Origin: DATBJJ01 sp036556425 | Lineage (GTDB): Bacteria > Acidobacteriota > Vicinamibacteria > Vicinamibacterales > 2-12-FULL-66-21 | Direction: 5' to 3' | DNA length: 64,000 bases | Assembly: GCA_036556425.1 (NCBI GenBank) | Contig: DATBJJ010000002.1 | Location: 1 to 64,000 of the forward strand | Shown here: positions 1-7,745 of the stretch, piece by piece | How positions within the stretch are numbered: the first letter of the stretch is position 1 | Layout of the letters: every line of letters starts with the position of its first letter | Notes under the pieces: model-generated | The model's input: only the letters and a program-made list of their open reading frames with translations | Told to the model about the DNA's origin: nothing | The model's database searches: none | Program-made: the position numbers and the translations under genes

Positions 1-153
1 GCAACAGCCGTCGACCTCGTGTTCGGAGCGCACTCTCAATTGCGCGCGATCGCCGAGGTCTATGCATCGGACGACGCGAAGGAGAAGTTCGTGCGTGATT
101 TCGTGGCGGCGTGGGCCAAGGTGATGAATCTCGATCGATTCGACCTGGCGTGA
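1..153 (+). CDS. katG: Catalase-peroxidase KatG, C-terminal end (partial)
   Basis: The first 50 codons are open from the window edge and end in TGA at 151-153. The peptide carries the typical end of bifunctional catalase-peroxidases: a VDLVFGAHSQLRA segment, then YASDDAKEKFV, then AWAKVMNLDRFDL. KatG is a haem enzyme that removes hydrogen peroxide. Only the C-terminal half-domain tail is visible, so the catalytic Trp-Tyr-Met adduct and haem ligands lie outside the window. The identification rests on this tail alone but the match is highly characteristic. Confidence 0.9.
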   Translation, partial: ATAVDLVFGAHSQLRAIAEVYASDDAKEKFVRDFVAAWAKVMNLDRFDLA

Positions 154-210
154 TCCCGGGCGGAGGGCTTGCCATGAGCGAGCCCCTCGGCGTGCTCGGG
201 GCGAGTCGAA

Positions 211-286
211 TGGTGAGCCAGCTCGGAGTCGAACCGAGAACCCGCAGATTAAGAGTCTGCTGCTCTGCCAATTGAGCTAGCGGCCC
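211..286 (-). tRNA. tRNA-Lys (anticodon CTT)
   Basis: Read on the minus strand it folds as a cloverleaf: acceptor GGGCCGC, D arm GCTC...GAGC, anticodon stem GCAGA/TCTGC with loop CTCTTAA (anticodon CTT), T arm CTCGG/CCGAG with loop TTCGACT, discriminator A and an encoded CCA. The acceptor has G-T wobbles and a mismatch at position 7-66. It lies in the spacer between katG and a small exported protein gene. Confidence 0.95.
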
Positions 287-400
287 CACAGAAGGCGAGG
301 ACGGGACGTGCCTGAACCTCGAAGTATACCTCAGAACACTCAGCCGCCGCAGGCAGATCCGGGCAGCGCGGCGCAGCAACGCTTCCCCCCGCACCGGGCG

Positions 401-406
401 TATCAT
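401..406 (+). promoter_or_regulatory. Probable -10 box of a leaderless promoter
   Basis: TATCAT lies 8 nt before the ATG at 415, with no Shine-Dalgarno between them. This spacing places the transcription start at or next to the start codon. The same arrangement occurs at several other genes in the window. No convincing -35 element is visible. Confidence 0.4.
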
Positions 407-414
407 TAAACAAG

Positions 415-720
415 ATGAGGCTCTTCGCGCGGTTCACCGGCGGACGGTTGCGCTCGGCGGCGAACCTCGTCGTGGCGATCTTCCTCCTTGCCTCGGCCGT
501 GATGCCGTTCACGCATCACAGCGTCGAGTGCCACGGCAAGTCGCTCGCGCACTGCACGGCCTGCACCGTCGGCTCGAGCGCGAACGCGCCGCACGTGCCC
601 GCGGCGCCGCTGGAAGTGGGGCTCGTCGATGCCGGCGAAGTCGACGCGCCGGCGTGCCGCGCGCCTGAATTTCCCTCGCTCGGCCAGAGCTCCGGTCGCG
701 CGCCGCCGGTCCTCGGCTGA
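415..720 (+). CDS. Small exported or membrane-anchored Cys/His protein
   Basis: A 101-residue protein of unknown family. Residues about 14-34 form one hydrophobic segment (NLVVAIFLLASAVMPF) that may be a signal peptide or anchor. Just after it comes a His/Cys cluster (THHSVECHGKS, then HCTAC, residues about 33-50) that could bind a metal. The C-terminal half is Ala/Pro-rich and probably disordered. It precedes an outer-membrane barrel and a zinc-type ABC system on the same strand, so a role in metal handling is plausible but inferred. It has a TATCAT box 8 nt before its ATG and no Shine-Dalgarno. Confidence 0.6.
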   Translation: MRLFARFTGGRLRSAANLVVAIFLLASAVMPFTHHSVECHGKSLAHCTACTVGSSANAPHVPAAPLEVGLVDAGEVDAPACRAPEFPSLGQSSGRAPPVLG

Positions 721-743
721 CGTTTCCACGATTCTCAATTCCG

Positions 744-764
744 TGAGGCAGCGGTCCCGCCTCA
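744..764 (+). other. Perfect hairpin in the spacer before the outer-membrane gene
   Basis: TGAGGC and GCCTCA form a perfect 6-bp stem around a 9-nt loop, 24 bp after the stop of the small Cys/His gene. No T-run follows, so it is not a clear terminator. It could be a processing or regulatory stem in a shared transcript. Confidence 0.3.
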
Positions 765-810
765 TGTCGCGATCGCCCACCGGCCGTCAGATCCGAGTTT
801 CTCTTCGGAG

Positions 811-2169
811 GTGAACGTGCGTGCTTTCCAGATGTCCACGCGGCGCATGACGACATGCGCAAGCGTTGCCGTTGCGTTGATGATGAACGGTTCCGTCTTC
901 GCGCAGACGCCGGCCGCGCAGCCCGGCGCAAGCGCTCAGGTGGACGCGCAGCAGATCAAGCAGGAGCTCGATCGGCTGCGGCAGGAGTTCGAGACGATTC
1001 GCGAGTCGTACGGCGCGCGCCTCGCCGCGCTCGAAGCGAAGCTTGGAGGACTCGCGCCCGCTGCAGGACAAGCGCAGCCGCAAGCGGCCGCGCCGGGGCC
1101 GCCGGCACAGCCGGGCGCAGCGGGAACCGTCGAAGTTCCCGCGGGCGCCGCGGGCGCCGGCGGACCGCAAGGCGCGCTGCCGGTGTACGGCAACCCGGCC
1201 GCTTCGTCGAAGATCTTCAATCCCGACATTGCCGTGATTGGCAACTTCCTCGGCGCTGCCGGCAAGAACAGCGTCGAGCCGCTGCCCGCGCTCGAGATGC
1301 GCGAAGCGGAAGTGTCGCTGCAGGCGATCGTGGATCCGTATGCGCGAGCCGACTTCTTCCTCGCGGCCTCGCCGGAAGGGCTCGAGATCGAAGAAGGATT
1401 CCTCACGCTCACGAGCCTGCCGGCCGGATTGCTCGCCAAGGTCGGCCAGCTGAAAGAGCAGTTCGGCAAGGTGAACACGCTGCACGCGCACGCACTTCCG
1501 TGGACGGATACGCCACTCGCGATGCGCAATCTCCTCGGCGGCGAGGAAGGCCTGAAGGATGCGGGCGTGTCCGTGTCGAAGCTCGTGCTGAACCCGTGGT
1601 TCTTTCTCGAGGCGACCGGCGAGGTCTATGCCGGCAACTCCGGCGTGTTCCAGACCCACGCGCGCAGCGACGTCAGCTGGCTCGGACGCGTGCGCGGCTA
1701 TCGCGATCTCACCGAAGGAACCAATCTCGACATCGGCGCCTCGTTCGCCCGCGGCCACAACGATGCCGGGCCGGACTTCACGACGCGACTGTTCGGAGTC
1801 GACGCGACGTTCCGTTATCGCCCGCTGCGTCGAGCGATCTACCGCCGACTCATCGGACGCACCGAGTTGATCTGGAGCCGCCGCGATCAAGAGGACGGCA
1901 CGGTGCCGGCCTTCGGCATGTATGTCGGCGGCGACTACCAGTTCGCGCGCCGGTGGTTCGCCGGCGTGCGGTACGACCGATCGGCGCGCGCGTTCGACGC
2001 GTCGCTCGTCGACAAGGGGCCATCGTTTCTCGTGACCTATTGGCCGAGCGAGTTCAGCCAGATTCGCGGGCAGTACCGGCGCACGCGATACGCCGAGGGC
2101 GTCGTCGCGAACGAAGCGCTGTTCCAATTCCTGTTCTCGATCGGCGCGCACGGCGCCCATGTGTTTTAG
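811..2169 (+). CDS. Outer-membrane beta-barrel protein linked to metal uptake
   Basis: A 452-residue protein with a signal peptide (RMTTCASVAVALMMNGSVFAQ). A predicted coiled coil (about residues 48-80, VDAQQIKQELDRLRQEFETI) and an Ala/Pro/Gly linker follow. The long C-terminal region has alternating aromatic strands like a porin, and the last residue is Phe, as in many outer-membrane barrels. It resembles the phosphate-selective-porin-like proteins that acidobacteria keep next to zinc ABC genes. The substrate is not known. The start is uncertain: GGAGGTG at 807-813 is too close for GTG 811; GTG 817 or ATG 832 are alternatives. The next gene is the metal-binding protein, 56 bp on. Confidence 0.75.
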   Translation: MNVRAFQMSTRRMTTCASVAVALMMNGSVFAQTPAAQPGASAQVDAQQIKQELDRLRQEFETIRESYGARLAALEAKLGGLAPAAGQAQPQAAAPGPPAQPGAAGTVEVPAGAAGAGGPQGALPVYGNPAASSKIFNPDIAVIGNFLGAAGKNSVEPLPALEMREAEVSLQAIVDPYARADFFLAASPEGLEIEEGFLTLTSLPAGLLAKVGQLKEQFGKVNTLHAHALPWTDTPLAMRNLLGGEEGLKDAGVSVSKLVLNPWFFLEATGEVYAGNSGVFQTHARSDVSWLGRVRGYRDLTEGTNLDIGASFARGHNDAGPDFTTRLFGVDATFRYRPLRRAIYRRLIGRTELIWSRRDQEDGTVPAFGMYVGGDYQFARRWFAGVRYDRSARAFDASLVDKGPSFLVTYWPSEFSQIRGQYRRTRYAEGVVANEALFQFLFSIGAHGAHVF

Positions 2170-2207
2170 ACGCGGATCGCGCGGATGTCGCGGATCACGC
2201 GGATCGG
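2170..2207. repeat. Short 9-bp tandem repeat (CGCGGATNN)
   Basis: Four units of CGCGGATCG, CGCGGATGT, CGCGGATCA and CGCGGATCG follow the stop codon of the barrel gene directly. A related pair, ACGCGGATAACACGGATCA, sits after the ku stop codon at 41181-41200. Confidence 0.7.
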
Positions 2208-2225
2208 ATCGTTCATAGAGGGGTC

Positions 2226-3155
2226 ATGATCATGAAGAAACTGATACTCACGGCGATGACACTGGCGGCTTTCGCCGCGGCGGCGAACGCATCCGCAGCC
2301 GTCAAAGTCGTGACGACGACGCAGGATCTCGAGGCGATCGTGACCGAGATTGGCGGCGACAAGGTGGCGGTCGAGTCGATCGCGAAGGGCTATCAGGATC
2401 CGCACTTCGTCGAGGCGAAGCCGAGCTTCATCATCAAGCTCCATTCCGCCGATCTCCTCGTCGTCGTCGGGCGCGAGCTGGAGATCGCGTGGCTGCCGGC
2501 GCTCGTGACGCAGAGCCGCAACCCCAAGATCCAGCTTGGCGGCGCCGGTTATCTCGACGCGTCGCAGAACGTCCGAATTCTCGACATTCCGACGGGACAA
2601 ATCACGCGCGCGATGGGCGACGTGCACCCGTCGGGCAACCCGCACTACTGGCTGGATCCCGCGAACGGCCGGCAGATCGCGAAGGCCGTTCAGGAGAAGC
2701 TGACGCAGTTGAGCGCCGGCGACGCCGCGTACTTCGCGCAGCGCTACGCCGATTTCGATCGCCGCCTCGGCGAAGCGGAGAAGCGATGGAAGGCGGCGAT
2801 GGCGCCGTACAAAGGGCTGAAGATCGTGACGTATCACCGGTCGTGGACGAATTTCGCGGACGCGTTCGGGTTGAACGTGGTTGGCTACGTCGAGCCGAAG
2901 CCGGGCATTCCGCCGTCGCCCGCGCACACGCTCTATCTCCAGCAGGAGATGAAGCGGCAGAGCGTGAAGATCCTGATCGTGGAGCCGTACTTCGACAGCA
3001 AGACGCCGAACGCGATCGGGCGCGAGACGGGCGCGAAAGTGCTCGTGCTGCCGCCCTCGGTCGGCGGCGTGAAGGAAGCCTCGGGGTACATTCAGTTGTT
3101 CGACTACGACGTCAATCTGCTCGTGTCGGCGATCAAGGAAACAGGAACACGCTAG
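2226..3155 (+). CDS. Metal ABC transporter substrate-binding protein (ZnuA/TroA family)
   Basis: A 309-residue periplasmic binding protein of the cluster A-I family for zinc or manganese. A Lys-started signal peptide covers residues 1-25 and has no lipobox. Likely metal ligands are His60 (DPHFVEAKPS), His140 (the HPSGNPHYWLDP motif) and His204 (TYHRSW), with an acidic ligand near YFDSKTP. It lacks the long His-rich loop of classical ZnuA. Two in-frame ATGs (2226 and 2232) follow an AGAGGGG ribosome binding site. Its stop codon abuts the permease start, so the two are translated together. The metal (Zn or Mn) cannot be decided from the sequence. Confidence 0.88.
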   Translation: MIMKKLILTAMTLAAFAAAANASAAVKVVTTTQDLEAIVTEIGGDKVAVESIAKGYQDPHFVEAKPSFIIKLHSADLLVVVGRELEIAWLPALVTQSRNPKIQLGGAGYLDASQNVRILDIPTGQITRAMGDVHPSGNPHYWLDPANGRQIAKAVQEKLTQLSAGDAAYFAQRYADFDRRLGEAEKRWKAAMAPYKGLKIVTYHRSWTNFADAFGLNVVGYVEPKPGIPPSPAHTLYLQQEMKRQSVKILIVEPYFDSKTPNAIGRETGAKVLVLPPSVGGVKEASGYIQLFDYDVNLLVSAIKETGTR

Positions 3156-4016
3156 ATGGGCGATCTCACGTTCGTTCAGATCGTCGATTTCCTGGCGGCG
3201 CCGTTCGTCGCCAGCCTGATCCTCACGGGGATCCACGCCTACCTCGGCGTGCACGTCGTGGAGCGAGGGGTCATCTTCGTCGATCTCTCGCTCGCGCAGA
3301 TCGCGGCGTTGGGCGCGACGATTGCGATTCTTCTGCCGTGGTCCGAAGGCGATCCGCACGCGTCGTCGGTCTACTGGGTGAGCCTCGTGTTCACGTTCAT
3401 CGGCGCGGGCATCTTCTCGATGATCCGCGGCAAGCGCGCGCGCATTCCGCAGGAGGCGATCATCGGGATCAGCTACGCGGTGGCGTCCGCCGCGGCGATC
3501 CTCGCGATGAGCAAGTCGACGTCCGAGGGAGAGCACCTCAAGCACATGCTGGTCGGCAACATCCTCGCGGTGTCGTGGCCCGAGGTCGTCAAGACGGCGG
3601 CGCTCTACGGCGCCATCGGCCTCTTCCACTACATCTTCCGCAAGCCGTTTCTCGCGATTTCGATGAACCACGACGCCGCGGAAGCGACCGGCCTCAACGT
3701 CAGATTCTGGGACTTCCTGTTCTACGCCTCGTTTGGATTCGTCGTGACCTCGTCGGTCGCGATTGCGGGCGTGCTGCTGGTGTTCTGCTATCTGATCGTG
3801 CCATCGGTGGCGGCGATGCTCTTCGCGGACACGATCGGCAAGCGCCTCGCGATCGGATGGAGCATGGGCACCGTCGTGTCGGCGCTCGGCGTGTACTTGT
3901 CGCTCGTGCTCGATCTGCCGACCGGCGCGACGATCGTCTGCACGTTCGGCCTCGTGCTCGTCGTGATGGCGATGGTGCGCGTGCTCGCCTCTCCCTGTTA
4001 CCTGACGTTACTGTGA
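3156..4016 (+). CDS. Metal ABC transporter permease (ZnuB/TroC family)
   Basis: A 286-residue inner-membrane protein with about eight hydrophobic segments. It carries the ABC-3 family hallmarks: GVHVVERGVIFVDLSLAQIAALG near residue 30, and GLNVRFWDFLFYASFG and LLVFCYLIVPSVAA in the second half. It forms the pore for the metal delivered by the preceding binding protein. The ATG follows the previous TAG with no gap. No ATPase gene lies next to it, which is unusual because these systems normally encode binding protein, permease and ATPase together. Confidence 0.88.
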   Translation: MGDLTFVQIVDFLAAPFVASLILTGIHAYLGVHVVERGVIFVDLSLAQIAALGATIAILLPWSEGDPHASSVYWVSLVFTFIGAGIFSMIRGKRARIPQEAIIGISYAVASAAAILAMSKSTSEGEHLKHMLVGNILAVSWPEVVKTAALYGAIGLFHYIFRKPFLAISMNHDAAEATGLNVRFWDFLFYASFGFVVTSSVAIAGVLLVFCYLIVPSVAAMLFADTIGKRLAIGWSMGTVVSALGVYLSLVLDLPTGATIVCTFGLVLVVMAMVRVLASPCYLTLL

Positions 4017-4064
4017 CGTCGGCTTGTCCGCTGCCGACGCCCAGTGTAAGGTAGGGGGTCAAAG

Positions 4065-5510
4065 GTGAGACGCGTGGCGTTCATAGACGACGACTTTCTT
4101 CTGCAGAACAAGACGGCGCGCTATCTGTACGAACGATACGCGGCGCCGCAGCCGGTCCTCGACTATCACAATCATCTGCCCCCTCGGGACATCGCCGAGA
4201 ATCGCCGCTTCAAGAACCTGTTCGAGATCTGGCTCGAAGGGGATCACTACAAGTGGCGCGCGATGCGGACGAGCGGCGTCGACGAGCGCTACTGCACCGG
4301 CGATGCCGATCCGTTCGAGAAGTTCCTGGCGTGGGCGCGCACGGTGCCGCACTGCCTGCGCAATCCGCTCTATCACTGGACGCACCTCGAGCTGCAGCGC
4401 TACTTCGGGATCGACGAACTGCTCGACGAGAAGACGGCGGCGTCGATTTGGAGCCGCGCGAACGCGCTGCTCGCGACCGACGATCTGCGCGCGCACGGCA
4501 TCCTCAAGAAATTCAACGTCGCCGCGCTCTGCACGACCGACGATCCGGCCGACACGCTCGACTGGCACGAGAAGATCCAGGCGTCATCGCTCGCGACGCG
4601 CGTGTATCCCGCGTTCCGTCCGGATCGCGCGCTCGAGGTCCACGCTCCGGACGCGTTCAACGCGTGGGTCGACCGGCTCTCCGCGGCGGCGGGCGTCGAC
4701 ATCGTCACGCTCGCCAGCTTCCGCGATGCGCTCGCGAAACGGCACCAGGATTTCCACGATCTCGGCGGGCGGCTGTCGGATCACGGCCTCGCGTACTGCT
4801 TCGCGCTCGACTGCGACGAGCGGACGGCGTCGGCCATCTTCGACAAGGCGCGCGCCGGCAAGGCGGGCAGCCGCGAAGAGGCCGAGCGCTTCGCGTCGTA
4901 CATGATGCTGTTCTTCGGCCATCTCGACGCGCAGAAGGGCTGGACCAAACAGCTTCATCTCGGCGCGCTGCGGAACGTCAGCACGCGAATGACGCGGATT
5001 CTCGGGCCGAACACCGGCTACGACTCGATCGGCGACTGGCCGCAGGCGGAGATGCTCGGCCGCTATCTCGATCGCCTCGACGTCGAGGACGCGCTGCCGA
5101 AGACGATCGTCTACAACGTGAACCCCTCGGACAACTACGCGTTCGCGACGATGATCGGCAACTTCCAGCGCGGACCGATCGCCGGGAAGATCCAATTCGG
5201 GAGCTCGTGGTGGTTCCTCGATCAGAAGGATGGGATCGAGTGGCAGCTCGACGCGCTGTCGAACGTCGGCCTGCTCGCGCACTTCGTCGGCATGCTGACC
5301 GACTCGCGCTCGTTCATGTCGTATCCGCGGCACGAGTACTTCCGCCGCGTGCTCTGCAGCCGGCTCGGACGCGAGATGGAGAGCGGCGAGCTGCCGGATC
5401 GCGAGGATCTGATCGGCACGCTCATCGAGAACGTCTGCTTCGGGAACGCGAACCGGTTCCTCGGGCTCGGCAACGAGAAGCCCGCGTCTACGGCTTCGAC
5501 GCTGGCGTAA
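4065..5510 (+). CDS. uxaC: Uronate isomerase
   Basis: A 481-residue cytosolic enzyme that interconverts D-glucuronate/D-fructuronate and D-galacturonate/D-tagaturonate, the first step of hexuronate breakdown. It belongs to the amidohydrolase-like superfamily. The metal-binding HxH is in DYHNHLPPRDI (His35, His37), and family blocks such as the HLGALRN segment and NPSDNYAFATMIGNFQ are present. Length is close to the usual 470. GTG 4065 is preceded by AGGGGG seven bases upstream. No other uronate genes are adjacent. Its 3' end overlaps the converging DUF1593 gene by 23 bp. Confidence 0.95.
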   Translation: MRRVAFIDDDFLLQNKTARYLYERYAAPQPVLDYHNHLPPRDIAENRRFKNLFEIWLEGDHYKWRAMRTSGVDERYCTGDADPFEKFLAWARTVPHCLRNPLYHWTHLELQRYFGIDELLDEKTAASIWSRANALLATDDLRAHGILKKFNVAALCTTDDPADTLDWHEKIQASSLATRVYPAFRPDRALEVHAPDAFNAWVDRLSAAAGVDIVTLASFRDALAKRHQDFHDLGGRLSDHGLAYCFALDCDERTASAIFDKARAGKAGSREEAERFASYMMLFFGHLDAQKGWTKQLHLGALRNVSTRMTRILGPNTGYDSIGDWPQAEMLGRYLDRLDVEDALPKTIVYNVNPSDNYAFATMIGNFQRGPIAGKIQFGSSWWFLDQKDGIEWQLDALSNVGLLAHFVGMLTDSRSFMSYPRHEYFRRVLCSRLGREMESGELPDREDLIGTLIENVCFGNANRFLGLGNEKPASTASTLA

Positions 5511-7047
5511 TCTTCAGCACCACCCGCCGATAGGACGTCAGCGTCGGCGTTCCGTTGTCGACGACCTGCAGAATCACGTGCGCGGTGCCGGCGACGCGAG
5601 GCGTGACGGTCGCGCGCGCGCTATTCGCATTCTCGATCGTCGCGCGCGCGGGAGGATCGGGCGGTCCTCCAGAAGCCGCGGACGGAATGTTGCCTTCACC
5701 CGCCGGAACCGCGCGCACCGATCCCGAATACACAGGCTGACCGGGGATTCCGCTGCCGGCTTCCGGATAGACGAACCACGTGTATTGAAGCGCGTTGCCG
5801 TCGGGATCGCGCGTGCCCGCCGCGTCGAGCACGATCGGCGTTCCGACGACGGCGTCGATCGCGAGCGGTTCCTTTCCCGAACGTCCGTTCACGACGACGT
5901 CCGGATTGTGATTCGCGTCGCGAACGTCCTTGATCGTCCAATCCATCCGCGCCGCGAAGTCGTGCTGGAACGCCTCGCGCCAGCGCCAGATCGTCGCCTG
6001 ATCGGACGTATAGCGCTTTCCATCGGTGCCCGTCACCGTGTCCTTCGAGTTGTCGCGGCCCGGGTACGAATCCCCGCCCTGCGTCCACGTGGGACGCGGC
6101 TCGCCGTAGAACTGCCGCCACACGTATCGGCCCGACCATCCGCCGTAGGTCGGACTCATGAAGCTCGCGAGGCCGTTGTTGATGAGGCCGAGGAACGCCG
6201 GCGTGTCGCCTTCGTGGATGCAGCACGGCATTGGATACAGCGTGCCGAGCGGACCTTTGCCGCGAATGTTCGCGTTGATCCAGTCGTCGGTGAACGTCGT
6301 GAAATCCGCGCCCGGCGCGTTCTTGTAGAAGCGATCGCCGCTGATCCCGGTCCACGTCGCGAGGTAGTACTGAGCGCCGTCCGGCGTCGACGGCATCACG
6401 ACGTACGCGACCGACGGGAACTCCCGCCTGATCCACGGCCCCGCATCGTCCTGATCGGAGATCGAATAGACACGCAGCTTCGCGACGGCTCGAGACAACT
6501 GATCCGGCGTACGTGTGGCGCGGAACGTCAGCAGCGCTTGCGCGAGCGTGTTCGCGCCGCCCCACGCGAGCACCCAGAGCGGACGCGGGTCGCTCGATTC
6601 GAGTCCCTTGATGATCGACTCGGCGCCCGGCGAGAGCTTGTCGGCGCCCACCGCCTGCATCCCGAACCCCTGCTGGCCCGGCGCGACGGTGTTCCGGAGC
6701 GCCGCGGCGGTGGGGAAGCCCGGCTCGTGCTTCGCCAAATTCGGCTGCACTTTGTCGTACGCGTCGAGCAATTGGTGAATCACGTCCGGCCGCACCTTGT
6801 TCCGCATCCACGTCGATGTCGTCGCCACCAGTCCTTCGACGTCGTACTGATTCGCGTAGACGAGGAATCGCACCATCGACATCTGATCGTCCGGCTCGTT
6901 CGCGATGTCGGTCATCACGAGGACCCGGGATTTCGCGACGTAGGGATCGATGCGCGAGGCGATCGGGTCCGGCGCCTGCGCGAGCGGCTGCGATGGAAGG
7001 GTGAGGGCGATGGTCAGGGCGAACGTAGACGCGACGGTGATTCTCAT
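5488..7047 (-). CDS. Exported DUF1593 protein (nucleoside-hydrolase-like)
   Basis: A 519-residue secreted protein. A signal peptide (MRITVASTFALTIALTLPSQPLAQA) leads into a DUF1593 domain with the acidic RVLVMTDIANEPDDQMSMVR motif near residue 40, which resembles the calcium-binding Asp cluster of inosine-uridine nucleoside hydrolases. The C-terminal 120 residues look like the beta-sandwich module often attached to this family. DUF1593 proteins are thought to act on glycosides or cellulose-derived sugars; the exact substrate is unknown. The ATG at 7047 is chosen because everything upstream is repeat DNA. It converges on uxaC. Confidence 0.85.
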   Translation of the reverse strand: MRITVASTFALTIALTLPSQPLAQAPDPIASRIDPYVAKSRVLVMTDIANEPDDQMSMVRFLVYANQYDVEGLVATTSTWMRNKVRPDVIHQLLDAYDKVQPNLAKHEPGFPTAAALRNTVAPGQQGFGMQAVGADKLSPGAESIIKGLESSDPRPLWVLAWGGANTLAQALLTFRATRTPDQLSRAVAKLRVYSISDQDDAGPWIRREFPSVAYVVMPSTPDGAQYYLATWTGISGDRFYKNAPGADFTTFTDDWINANIRGKGPLGTLYPMPCCIHEGDTPAFLGLINNGLASFMSPTYGGWSGRYVWRQFYGEPRPTWTQGGDSYPGRDNSKDTVTGTDGKRYTSDQATIWRWREAFQHDFAARMDWTIKDVRDANHNPDVVVNGRSGKEPLAIDAVVGTPIVLDAAGTRDPDGNALQYTWFVYPEAGSGIPGQPVYSGSVRAVPAGEGNIPSAASGGPPDPPARATIENANSARATVTPRVAGTAHVILQVVDNGTPTLTSYRRVVLKITPASKP

Positions 7048-7065
7048 GGAGAAGCAGAGAGCATA

Positions 7066-7260
7066 ACGATCAGGGTGCCAGGGTGCCAAGGTGCAAGGGT
7101 GCCAGGGTGCAGGGTGCAAGGGTGCAGGGTGCAAGGGTGCAGGGTGCAAGGTGCAAAAGGGAGAGTGCAACGGTGCAGCGGAGCAGTGCACAGGCGTTGC
7201 ACCCCTTGCACCTTTGCCTTTGCACCTTGCACCCTGGCACCCCTGCACCCTGGCACCCTT
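7066..7260. repeat. Inverted degenerate heptamer array, GGGTGCA family (copy 1)
   Basis: The left arm (about 7071-7157) is a run of 7-8 bp units such as AGGGTGC, CAGGGTGC, CAAGGTGC. After a diverged centre, the right arm (about 7197-7259) has the same units on the other strand (TTGCACC, CTGGCACCC, CTGCACC). The outer left edge reads ACGATCAGGGTGCC, and the same edge motif ends the copy near 41.4 kb. The array fills the spacer between the DUF1593 start and the BlaI promoter. It has no Shine-Dalgarno-led gene. Confidence 0.85.
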
Positions 7261-7272
7261 TGCGGAAACCCC

Positions 7273-7322
7273 TTGACTACAACTGTCGTCAACTGGTAAT
7301 GTCCTTGACGACACTTGTAGTC
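7273..7322 (+). promoter_or_regulatory. BlaI-type promoter with two operator dyads
   Basis: A sigma-70-like promoter is visible: TTGACT (7273-7278), 18 bp, TAATGT (7297-7302). Two 16-bp dyads flank the -10: GACTACAACTGTCGTC (7275-7290) and GACGACACTTGTAGTC (7307-7322). One is the reverse complement of the other with a single mismatch, and each has a GAC-ACA/TGT-GTC internal dyad like BlaI/MecI operators (TACA/TGTA cores). Their centres are 32 bp apart, about three helical turns, covering the -35 and the transcription start. This predicts autorepression of the downstream regulator and peptidase genes. Confidence 0.75.
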
Positions 7323-7349
7323 ACTGACCTGAACGGAATCGAGGCGGCG

Positions 7350-7739
7350 ATGTCTGAATCCTCTATCGGTGAACAAGAGCTCGCGCTGCTCCGGCACATT
7401 GCGGACCGCGGGAGCCTGACGGTCGGCGAGGCGGCCGAGGAGTTCGGGGCCGGGCGCGGGCTCGCGCGGTCGACGGTGTTGACGATGATGGAGCGGCTGC
7501 GCGGGAAAGGCCACCTCGCGCGGAAGATGGTGGACGGCATTTACCGCTATCGCGCACGCGCGTCGTCGGCGGAGCTGCTGAAGGGGGCGGTGCAGCGCTT
7601 CGTCGAGCGCAATCTCGATGGATCGGTCTCGCCCTTCCTGGCGTATCTGTCAGAGGCCGATCGGATCTCGGACGCCGAGCTGAAAGAGCTGCAGGAGATC
7701 GTGGCGCGGCTGAACGCGGATCGGCGAAAGGAACGGTGA
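7350..7739 (+). CDS. BlaI/MecI/CopY-family transcriptional repressor
   Basis: A 129-residue winged-helix regulator. The N-terminal domain (residues about 7-75) has the family recognition region RSTVLTMMERLRGKGHLARK, and the C-terminal helices (LKGAVQRFVERNLDGS, AELKELQEIVARL) serve dimerisation. Such repressors leave the operator when cleaved by a partner BlaR1-type peptidase, which is encoded 6 bp downstream. ATG 7350 is preferred over ATG 7301 because the latter lies inside the -10 box of the promoter just upstream. The double operator lies 28-75 bp before the gene. Confidence 0.9.
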   Translation: MSESSIGEQELALLRHIADRGSLTVGEAAEEFGAGRGLARSTVLTMMERLRGKGHLARKMVDGIYRYRARASSAELLKGAVQRFVERNLDGSVSPFLAYLSEADRISDAELKELQEIVARLNADRRKER

Positions 7740-7745
7740 CCGATC

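Noticed and set aside
181..203. Terminator between katG and tRNA-Lys
   Set aside because: Only a 5-bp GCCCC/GGGGC stem with an 11-nt loop and no T-run is present; too weak to call.
787..2160. A long open frame on the minus strand opposite the outer-membrane barrel gene
   Set aside because: It is the Arg/Glu-rich antisense shadow typical of high-GC genes, with no ribosome binding site or domain; the plus-strand protein has a signal peptide and barrel pattern.
7066..7276. Small Cys/Gly-rich or Leu/Pro/His-rich open frames inside the GGGTGCA array
   Set aside because: They are translations of the repeat itself in all frames; none has a ribosome binding site.
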